Assembly (NCBI GenBank): GCA_963758335.1
Contig: CAVWVF010000004.1
Span: 930,001-994,000 of the forward strand
Length of the DNA stretch: 64,000 nucleotides
From: Roseiarcus sp963758335
GTDB taxonomy: Bacteria; Pseudomonadota; Alphaproteobacteria; Rhizobiales; Beijerinckiaceae
Reading direction: 5' to 3'
The notes beneath the pieces are model-generated. The model searched no databases. It was not told the DNA's origin and worked only from the letters and a program-made list of their open reading frames with translations. Every line of letters begins with the position of its first letter. Position 1 is the stretch's first letter. Shown piece by piece: positions 36,198 to 43,757 of the stretch. The position numbers and the translations under genes are program-made.

Positions 36198-37395
36198 TTA
36201 CCCGTACATCTTCCTGCCTCCGACCCAGGTCTGGCTCACCCTGATATTCATCAGCGCGTCCGGATCGACGGCATAGGGATCCTTTTCCAGAATCGTGAGG
36301 TCCGCGAGCTTGCCCGATTCCAGCGTGCCGAGCTCATCCGCCATGCCGATCTGGCCGGCGGCGTGGATCGTCACGGCCCGCAGCGCTTCCGTCAGCGACA
36401 CCGCCTGGCCGGGGCCGACGACGGAGCCGTCGACGCTGCATTTGCGCGTGACCGCCGCCTGCACGAGCTGCAGCGTGCCGATGTTCGAGCAGGGCGCGTC
36501 GGTGTGGATAGTGAACGGCAGGCCGAGGCGGACGCAGTCGGCGGCCGGGTCCATGCGCGCGGCGCGCTCCGGGCCGAACAATTGGTCGCGATAGGCGGCG
36601 CCGTAGAAATAGACGTGGTTCATCAGGAAGCTCGGCTGCACGCCGAGCTTGGCCATGCGCTCGATCTGCTCGGGCCGCGTGATCGTGCAATGCTCGATCC
36701 GGTTGACGCCGGTCGAGGGATAGGCGCCGTAGGCCGTCTCGATCGCGTCGAGCGCGATGTCGAGCGTCTCGTCGCCGTTGCAATGGATCGACACCGGCCA
36801 GCCCTGCGCCTTGACCTCGGCGACCATCGCCTTCAGCTCATGGGCGTCGAAATTCGGCCGGCCCTTGTCCGTGTCGTGAAGATAGGGGACGGTCTGCGCG
36901 GCGGTCTTCGTCTGGTTCGAGCCGTCCCCGACGATCTTCATCGCATAGATCGTCAGCATGGTGTTCGGGATCTGCGTCGCGACCGCTCCGTGGCCGTATT
37001 TCTTGTACGGCTCCGCGTCCTTCATCGATTCGTACATGAGGCTGATGCTCGCGCGGCAGGGCGAGATGGCCGCGACGCGCTCGTAGCCTTCCAGGAGATT
37101 GGCGAACACCAGCACGCCCGCCTCATGCACAGACGTGTTGCCGTAGGAAGCGTTGATCTTCAGCCATTCGACCACCGCCTTGCCGGCGAGCTGCGGCGTG
37201 ATCTTGGGGATCGCGACCCCGAATTTCTTCAGCGCGGATTCCTCGTAGATCATGCCGTTGAGCTTGCCCGCGGGGTCGCGGCCGAAATGTCCGCCGCCCG
37301 GCAGATCGCCGATGTCCGCCGGGATTTTTGCGGCGGCGAAGGCGGCGCCGTTGCCAGCCGCGGTGTGCATGTTGATGTAGAATATTTGACCGCTT
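36198..37395 (-). pseudogene. Amidohydrolase (YtcJ-like), 5' end cut off at an island border
   Basis: The frame carries amidohydrolase-3 features: IHCNGDETLDIALDAIE and RIEHCTITRPEQIE with metal His residues, FTIHTDAPCSNIGTLQLVQAAVTR with the catalytic Asp, and the DAxMNIRVSQTWVGGRKMY ending. It starts abruptly at about IFYINMHTAAGNGAAFAAAKI. In family members this region lies about 150 residues into the protein. The missing N-terminal part is not in the window. The break is 150 nt from a P4-type integrase, so the island has probably inserted into, or recombined at, this gene. Substrate unknown. Confidence 0.8.
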
Positions 37396-37539
37396 GCCAG
37401 ACATAGACACGCCGAGACACTTTATCGTGCGAAACGCCTTGTTTTCCCTTGCTTTCGCCCGATCGCCTAGCCATATGTGAGACACAGGATGACAGAACGA
37501 GACAGGCGCGTTTCGTTACCCTGAGGAGGCTAGGGTAAC

Positions 37540-38784
37540 ATGGCAAAGGCGAGGGTTCTCACACAGGCCTTCATCGAAACGGTCAAGCCCGCCGCGGACA
37601 AGCGCATGGAGTATCCCGACACGAAGGCGCCGGGGCTGCGCTTCACCGTCCAGCCGTCCAACGCCAGGAGTTGGGAGTGGCGGTTCCGCTTTGCCGGCCG
37701 GCCGGCAAAATTGACGCTTGGCTCTTTTCCAGCCCTCGGGCTTGCGGTCGCGCGCGATCTGGCGCGGAAGGCGGCGGCCGAGCTCGCCGGCGGCGTCGAT
37801 CCAAGGGAGAAGCGGCGGGCCGCGAAGGCCGAGGCGCGGGCCGCCAGGACGCAAGCGCGCGAACCGCTTCTGGTCAAGACTCGCGTCGAGATGTTCGTCA
37901 ACCAGAAGAAGAGGCAGGTTCGCGAGCGATCGTGGCGGCAAGTCAAATACCTGCTCGAACGCGGGCTCGTCGAGCCGTGGGGCGGGCGAGGGATATCCGA
38001 GCTCCGGAAGCCGGAGGTTGTCGCGCATCTCGATCAGGTCGCCGAGCGCGCGCCGGTCGCCGCAAATCGGATGCTCCAGGTAATGCGCCAGTTTTTTGAG
38101 TGGAACCTGGAACGCGGCGTCATCGAGACGAATCCTTGCGCCGGGATCCGGACCCCGGGCGGCGCTGAGCGAACCAGAGATCGGGTGCTCGACGACGGCG
38201 AGCTCGTCAGCCTTTGGCGGGCGGCGGAAGCGCTCGGCTACCCAGCCGGGGCGGCCGTGCAGCTGTTGATCTTGACGGGCAGCCGTTTGCGCGAAATCAC
38301 GGAGATGAAATGGCCCGAAGTCGACCTCGCGAAGGCGGTATGGACACTGCCCGCCCTCCGCGCCAAAAACGGTCGTGAACATACGATTCCCTTGTCCACG
38401 TCGGCCAAGGAGATCCTCGAAGCCTGCCATCACTTCCGCCAATGCGGCGCGGTTTTCACGTACAATGGCAGGGTGCCCCTCAGCAGCATGACAGAGGCGA
38501 AGCAACGCCTCGATCAGGCGATGCCGACGAAAAAGCCGTTTGTTCTCCATGACATCCGACGAACTGTTGCGACCGGTTTTCAACGGCTCGGCGTCAGGTT
38601 GGAAGTGACGGAAGCCGTTTTGAACCATGTTTCGGGAAGCCGGGCGGGGATAATTGGCGTTTATCAGAAATACGAGTACGTGGAGGAAAAACGTGCGGCG
38701 CTGGACGCCTGGACGGCTCGCGTCAAGCAGCTTGTGACCGGCGAGGCGCCGGCGTCCAACGTCGTCGAGCTCATCAGGGCCTGA
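37540..38784 (+). CDS. P4-type tyrosine integrase
   Basis: 414 residues. N-terminal DUF4102-like arm-binding domain (YPDTKAPGLRFTVQPSNARSWEWRFRFAGRPAKLTLGSFPALGLAVARDLA) and a C-terminal catalytic domain with TGSRLREITEM (Arg I), LHDIRRTVATGFQRLG (HxxR), NHVSGS and GVYQKYEY (Tyr nucleophile). Enzymes of this type usually integrate into tRNA or tmRNA genes beside the integrase, but no tRNA is visible near 37,400; the target here appears to be the amidohydrolase gene. A GAGGAGG site precedes the ATG by 9 nt. Confidence 0.93.
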   Translation: MAKARVLTQAFIETVKPAADKRMEYPDTKAPGLRFTVQPSNARSWEWRFRFAGRPAKLTLGSFPALGLAVARDLARKAAAELAGGVDPREKRRAAKAEARAARTQAREPLLVKTRVEMFVNQKKRQVRERSWRQVKYLLERGLVEPWGGRGISELRKPEVVAHLDQVAERAPVAANRMLQVMRQFFEWNLERGVIETNPCAGIRTPGGAERTRDRVLDDGELVSLWRAAEALGYPAGAAVQLLILTGSRLREITEMKWPEVDLAKAVWTLPALRAKNGREHTIPLSTSAKEILEACHHFRQCGAVFTYNGRVPLSSMTEAKQRLDQAMPTKKPFVLHDIRRTVATGFQRLGVRLEVTEAVLNHVSGSRAGIIGVYQKYEYVEEKRAALDAWTARVKQLVTGEAPASNVVELIRA

Positions 38785-38836
38785 TCGCCATGGGCGGGCT
38801 CGCACGCCGGCGGGCGGCGTCGGCGAGGGCTAGGCG

Positions 38837-39451
38837 ATGGTGAGCAAGCCCACGGGCCGGCCGCGCGGGCGGCCGCGCGGATCTGGGGCGCCGCCGCCGG
38901 CAAGACGCTCAAGGCGCCTCGGACGGCCGCTCATGCCGCTTGCCGATGCTCCGGACCGGTGGGATCTCGCGTTCGTCGAAAGAGGCATCCGAGCCGGCCG
39001 CGCCGAGGGAATCCCTCAACTGCGGATAATTGACACTTTTGTCACCTGGCAACGCGGCAAGCGCGTTGAAAAAGCCTCGGACCTCGACCGTCTCGAACCA
39101 CTCAGGCGCGGGCGCCCGGGACTTTGGATGTGGATGCCGGAAACGGAATCGAAACATTTGGCGGCCCTGGAGGACTGTAACAAAAGACCGCCCGCGCCTT
39201 GGCGTTATCAGCACGCGTTTCGGCCGCACATCGATGATCTGCGCGCGAAGCTGCGCCGGTATCGCCGGCGGCCCGACGACGCGGCGCGTCTCCGGGTCAT
39301 GGTCGACATCATGGAGCTCTGCCTGCTCGGAACCAAGGTCGACAAGGCGCGGCGGCTGGCGGCGTCGCTCGGCGAAGCCGAATACTTCGAGGAGAAGATG
39401 CGCCCGCGCTTTTTCCCGTATGTGGGCCCGCTGATGGGGCGTCCGATTTAA
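38837..39451 (+). CDS. Hypothetical island protein, 204 aa
   Basis: An Arg/Pro-rich AT-hook-like N-terminus (GRPRGRPRGSG) is followed by a predicted helical domain (WDLAFVERGIRAGRAEGIPQLRIIDTFV, LRVMVDIMELCLLGTKVDKARRLAASLGEAEYF). GRPRG is a minor-groove DNA-binding motif. Not recognised as a family. Located between the integrase and a small HTH gene. Confidence 0.65.
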   Translation: MVSKPTGRPRGRPRGSGAPPPARRSRRLGRPLMPLADAPDRWDLAFVERGIRAGRAEGIPQLRIIDTFVTWQRGKRVEKASDLDRLEPLRRGRPGLWMWMPETESKHLAALEDCNKRPPAPWRYQHAFRPHIDDLRAKLRRYRRRPDDAARLRVMVDIMELCLLGTKVDKARRLAASLGEAEYFEEKMRPRFFPYVGPLMGRPI

Positions 39452-39522
39452 TTTAATCCCAAATACAGGACGGGCCGGTTTGTGCCTCAGTGTGGCCAGT
39501 CACACCGAGACGGATCACCCAA

Positions 39523-39753
39523 ATGTCCAAACCTCAGATGCCGGCGCCGACGAAAATCTGCGGCCGGCTGTTTTTTGACCGGCACGAACTCGAAAATTTC
39601 AAACGAGAGCTATTGGGGTTGCCTCTCTTGGAGCGCGATCCGCGGGAACCGATCGTCTTGGTTCCTGCCGGCCAAGCTGCGCAGGAATTCGGGCGTTCCC
39701 GGCGGACGATCGGCCGACGGATCGTCGCCTCCCGCGCGCTCGCTGCGACGTGA
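39523..39753 (+). CDS. Small AlpA-like DNA-binding protein
   Basis: 76 residues. C-terminal IVLVPAGQAAQEFGRSRRTIGRRIVAS is a compact helix-turn-helix of the AlpA/excisionase kind. In P4-like satellites AlpA activates integrase or excision. The ATG at 39,523 is preferred to an upstream ATG in the same frame for composition. It stops 7 nt before the ATPase start. Confidence 0.6.
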   Translation: MSKPQMPAPTKICGRLFFDRHELENFKRELLGLPLLERDPREPIVLVPAGQAAQEFGRSRRTIGRRIVASRALAAT

Positions 39754-39759
39754 CGGCGC

Positions 39760-41156
39760 ATGGGGGCCAAAAAGAAGGTCCGCGTCGATTGCAGCGGCAC
39801 GGACCGGAGAAGTGTTTCGACCAAAACCAGCCGAAGCCTCTCTGTAGCACCATCTGCTGAAAAAGGCAAAGCGCGCCGCCGGATCTGGAGGGGAAGGCGC
39901 AACCCCCGCGCCCGCCGAAGCAGGCGCCCGGCCAGACCAAGACCGCGGCGCACACGCTCAAGCGGAAAGTCTTCCGTGTTTCGCGTCTCGCCGAATTCGG
40001 CACCGTCGCCGAACTGACGAAGCAGACCGGCCACCCGGTGGGGGACTGGCCGCTCGTCATCGTCAAGGAGCTTGTCGACAACGCGCCCGACGCGGCGGAA
40101 GAAGCCGGGACCGCGCCCTCGATCGAGATCGTCGTCACCGATAATTCCATCACGGTCGGCGACCGTGGCCGAGGCGTCGCGCCGGACACCGTCGCATCGC
40201 TGATCGACTATTCCGTCCGCACGTCGAGCCGCGCCGCCTACGTATCGTCGACGCGCGGCGCGCAGGGCGCCGCGATGCAAAGCATTTTTCCCATGGGCTT
40301 TGCGCTCGCCTCGCTGCCTTCGGACTTCGAAGCGCTCTTCGATGCGCTGGGGGACACAGCCGAGCTGATGGACGCAGCCTCGATGGCGGACATAGCCGAG
40401 GCGGCGCAAGGGGGCGAACGAGGCGCGCTGGGCGAGGTCCTGATTGAAAGCCAGGGCGTCGCCCACCGCATCGTCTTCGCCGTCGACCCGGTGCGGCAGA
40501 CGCCGGACGTCAGCCAAGCTTCCGAGCCGTCCGAAGTAAAAAACGGCGCCAGGATCACGGTGCGCTGGCCCAATTCAGCTAAGATGAGAGCCGTTGCCGG
40601 GAAACACGGGAGGAGACCTTGGGCTCCGCGAACCTGTCCACGAAACGACATAGCCGAACTGGCGGTGGCCGAGCGGGTGGACGATGGCGACGTGATGCGC
40701 CTGCTGAAGGTGATGCTCAAAGCCAACGGCAAACAGGGCGTTCCGCAAGGCGGGGTGATCTCGCCGCTGCTCAGCAACCTCTACCTCACCGAGGTTGACA
40801 GGAGGCTGGAGCGGGCGAAGGAGGCCACACGCTACGGCATCATCGCCGGCGCCAAGAGCGATTTTTTACAACTCGTCTCGACTTTCGCCTGCCTCAATCC
40901 GCATCTGACGCTTTCCGCGGAATGGCGCGCCTCCGACCCGCCGCTCCGCCTTCGGCGGGGGGCGACGCTCTACATGGACGACGGGAGTTGCTGCGACATG
41001 AGCGCCGGTATCGCGCTGTTCGAGTTCGATCGATCCGGCCGTCGTCAAGATTTCAGACTTGGGCCGGCAAGCTCCGCGATACGCTCTACGTGTCGCAAAT
41101 TTTCCGTTGCGACGTCCCTCGCCCGTTCCTCTGGCTGGGCGACCTGTGGCCTCTGA
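39760..41156 (+). pseudogene. GHKL-type ATPase gene, frameshifted and interrupted by a group II intron fragment
   Basis: VSRLAEFGTVAELTKQTGHPVGDWPLVIVKELVDNAPDAAEEAG carries the N-box (E-LVDNA-DA) and RGRGVAPDTVASLIDYSVRTSS the G1 box of GHKL ATPases such as topoisomerase VI B-like proteins found in rhizobial prophages. The first frame MGAKKKVRVDCSG (39,760) joins it only after a shift near 39,870. After ARITVRWPNSAK the frame enters intron-derived sequence (40,587-40,845), then resumes with AGAKSDFLQLVSTFACLNPHLTLSAEWRA before decaying. The ATPase domain itself is complete; the transducer-like C-terminus is lost. Confidence 0.7.
40587..40845 (+). mobile_element. Group II intron fragment with reverse-transcriptase codons (copy 2)
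   Basis: It starts with the same 62 nt as the scrap at 8,938 (minus strand). After a short deletion it joins, in frame, codons for DGDVMRLLKVMLKANGKQGVPQGGVISPLLSNLYLTEVDRRLERA, the unmistakable GVPQGGVISPLLSNLYL block of group II intron reverse transcriptases. Both the intron ends and most of the RT are missing. It splits the GHKL ATPase gene cleanly. Confidence 0.85.
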
Positions 41157-41300
41157 GACGCGATCATATGCTCGTGCCCGCGAAGATGCCTCGAAATGTC
41201 CCGTTTTGTCGGGGTCTGGGCGTTCAGGCGATGATGGTCAGGGTAACGCCTGGGTATCGTTTGAGGGCAAAACGACCGCGGCAGGAAGGCGAGGGTTTTG

Positions 41301-41675
41301 ATGCAAGGTGGCGCCGCCACCGCGACTCGTCCGGTAAACAAGCGGGCAGCGCTCACGAATGATCCGCGTCGCTTGTCTGTCGACGTCGACATGCGCGGCG
41401 TCGACGGCCGCCGTTTTGCTGACATTTTCGACGCGCTCGCCGGCGAGTTTCCCAGCGCCGATCCGGCCCGGATCCGCGAAATCGCCGTTCTGAAGTTTGC
41501 GTCCGAGAAGGCGCTATCGGCCGGGGCTTGGGAAGACGTCGTGCGGCTGGCCAACACGGTCGAGCGGAAAGAGCGCGCGCTGCGCCTGTCGAGGCGCATG
41601 ATCTCGCCTCCATCCCTGCACGAGCATCTTTCCAAACGCTCAGCCGAGCGCGCCCGCAAGAGTTTGGGGGGTTGA
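41301..41675 (+). CDS. Terminase small-subunit-like protein
   Basis: 124 residues, 3 nt before the terminase large subunit. Content: DVDMRGVDGRRFADIFDALAGEFPSADPARIREIAVLKFASEKALSAGAWEDVVRLANTVERKERALRLSRRM, an all-helical domain like small DNA-recognition subunits. The assignment rests mainly on position, length and helical pattern. The start could be the TTG one codon upstream. Confidence 0.6.
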   Translation: MQGGAATATRPVNKRAALTNDPRRLSVDVDMRGVDGRRFADIFDALAGEFPSADPARIREIAVLKFASEKALSAGAWEDVVRLANTVERKERALRLSRRMISPPSLHEHLSKRSAERARKSLGG

Positions 41676-41678
41676 GGA

Positions 41679-43151
41679 ATGACGGGCCCGGCCATCGACA
41701 TCATCGAGGCCTGCGCCGATCCTGAGCTATTTGCCCGCTGGTTTCGTGACCCGGCGACATGGCGAAGCTGGTTTTGTTTCTTGAAAGTCCTGTTCGGCCT
41801 GCCGATGGGCGAGGTGGACTGGGCGTTGTTCCAGCAATGCACGGGGCGCGAGGATCGGCCTGCCGGCGGGTTTCACGAGGCGTGGCTTTGCGTCGGCCGG
41901 CGCGGCGGAAAATCGATCGTACTCGCTTTGATCGCCGTTTTTCTCGCGACGTTCATCGACTGGTCGCCGTATCTGAGTCCTGGCGAGCGCGGGACCGTGA
42001 TGGTGATTGCGACCGATCGCCGGCAGTCGAGGGTGATCTTTCGCTATGTGCGCGCGTTCCTCGGCCGCGTGCCGATGCTCGCAGCGCTGGTCGAGCGCGA
42101 AACGGCCGAGGCGATCGATCTCAACAATGGCTTGACGATCGAAATCCTGACGGCGAGCTTCCGCACCGTTCGCGGCTACACCCTGATCGCCGCCCTTTGC
42201 GATGAAATCGCATTCTGGCGCTCCGATGAAGGCAGTGCAAATCCAGACAGTGAAATCCTCGCCGCGATCAGGCCTGCGACGGCGTCGGTCCCTGGCGCCA
42301 TGCTGCTTTGCGCCTCGAGCCCGTACGCGAGGTGGGGCTCGCTGTGGAATGCGTTCAGGCGCCACTTCGCGAAGCCAAGTTCCGTGCTGGTTTGGAAGGC
42401 CGACACGCGAATGATGAATCCGACGATCTCGCAAGAGCTGATCGACGAGGCCGTGGAGGCCGATCCGGCGAGCGCCGCGGCCGAATATGGCGCAGAGTTC
42501 AGGACTGACGTCGAAACCTATGTTTCGCGTGAGGTAGTGGACGCCGCGGTCGTGCCGGGCCGATACGAATTGGCGCCTGTCTCCGGGGTTCGCTATTTGG
42601 CCTTTGTGGACCCTTCGGGCGGCTCGTCGGACAGAATGACGCTGGCGATCGCGCATCGCGTGAAGGGTGGGCGCGCTGTGCTCGACGCGGTTCGCGAGAG
42701 GCGGCCGCCGTTCAGTCCCGAAGTCGTGACGAGCGAATTCGTCGAGTTGCCCAAGACCTACCGCGTCGGCAAAGTTGTCGGCGATCGCTATGGCGGCGAC
42801 TGGCCGAGCGAGCGCTTCCGGTTTTATGGCGTCACATACGAGCTGGCTGAGCAGCCGAAGAGCGACATCTACCGGGACGCTCTGCCGGCCTTGAACAGCG
42901 GCAAGGTCGAGCTGCTCGATCATCCTCGGCTTGTCTCGCAGATCTGCAGTCTCGAGCGCCGGACCGCCCGCGGCGGCCGGGATAGTATAGACCATCCTCC
43001 TGGCGCGAGCTCGCATGACGATCTTGCGAACAGCGCGCTTGCGGCGCTCTGGCTTGCCGGCTCTGGCCCGGGGCCGATGGTTATCAGCGACGAGGTGATG
43101 GCCTGGGCGCGGCAACCGCGGCGTCGCCTCGATCGGTTCGCGAACTACTGA
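41679..43151 (+). CDS. Phage terminase large subunit
   Basis: 490 residues. Walker A-like GRRGGKS at 73-79 with a preceding AWLCV strand, Walker B/acidic LCDE at 173-176, coupling motif LCASSPYARWG, and nuclease-domain acidic residues in LAFVDPSGGSSDRM and in SSHDDLANSALAAL near the C-terminus. ATP-driven DNA packaging motor of tailed phages. No portal or capsid genes follow; instead, after 600 empty bases, the TIR-like gene begins. In satellites a private terminase redirects packaging to the satellite genome. Confidence 0.9.
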   Translation: MTGPAIDIIEACADPELFARWFRDPATWRSWFCFLKVLFGLPMGEVDWALFQQCTGREDRPAGGFHEAWLCVGRRGGKSIVLALIAVFLATFIDWSPYLSPGERGTVMVIATDRRQSRVIFRYVRAFLGRVPMLAALVERETAEAIDLNNGLTIEILTASFRTVRGYTLIAALCDEIAFWRSDEGSANPDSEILAAIRPATASVPGAMLLCASSPYARWGSLWNAFRRHFAKPSSVLVWKADTRMMNPTISQELIDEAVEADPASAAAEYGAEFRTDVETYVSREVVDAAVVPGRYELAPVSGVRYLAFVDPSGGSSDRMTLAIAHRVKGGRAVLDAVRERRPPFSPEVVTSEFVELPKTYRVGKVVGDRYGGDWPSERFRFYGVTYELAEQPKSDIYRDALPALNSGKVELLDHPRLVSQICSLERRTARGGRDSIDHPPGASSHDDLANSALAALWLAGSGPGPMVISDEVMAWARQPRRRLDRFANY

Positions 43152-43757
43152 AGGAGTTGCAAATGTCCAGTTATGTTCCAAGGATGCCAGGGTTGATTTA
43201 CGACTAGACCGACCCGGGTTCCTTAAGGCTGAGCATTTCTGCGAGGAAATTCATCGACGCATCTTCGCTATCGCGTCAGCTATGATTGTCGATGGTCGTC
43301 TTGCCTCGCAAGAGGCGGCGGCGCGCTGCCCGAGAGCGCCAATCTGCTCAGGGCGCTGAGGCACACGCAGTGGACGACCGCTCTGCACAGAAGCGGTCGT
43401 TGCTGGACCGTCTGGCGAACGGTTCAAGTCGACCCATACCTGCCGTTCGCAATACCCAGTCGGGATCGGCTCAGTAGGTGGATTCCTGTCCTTCGCTGAA
43501 GCGCGAGCGAACGGCGAGATTGCGGGCTTTGCTGCCGTTCCACGCTATGGCGCGAAGTGACGCGAACGGCGCATTCCATCGCCGATCCGCGCCTCCTTGC
43601 AAATTCTTTATCTTGTCGAGTCGACCCGGTCGGAAACTGCTCTAGCGTCAAAAAATCGTTGATATCCTGCGGGCTTCATACTGACGATGGATCGCCACTG
43701 ACTCATATTGGTCCAACAATCTCCGATGGGACTCCAAGAGGTATAGGATGTAAAACC
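43152..43757. other. Non-coding gap between terminase and TIR-like gene
   Basis: About 600 nt with no frame of coding quality. AGGA at 43,745-43,748 lies 9 nt before the next start. The gap must include the promoter for the large gene, which is therefore likely transcribed separately from the packaging genes. Confidence 0.5.

Noticed and set aside
37371..37539. tRNA or tmRNA gene at the P4-type integrase
   Set aside because: Expected from the integrase family, but no cloverleaf, TTCGA arm or acceptor stem is visible.
43286..43477. 63-residue frame before the TIR-like gene
   Set aside because: Arg-rich random composition, no ribosome-binding site, no GC3 bias.
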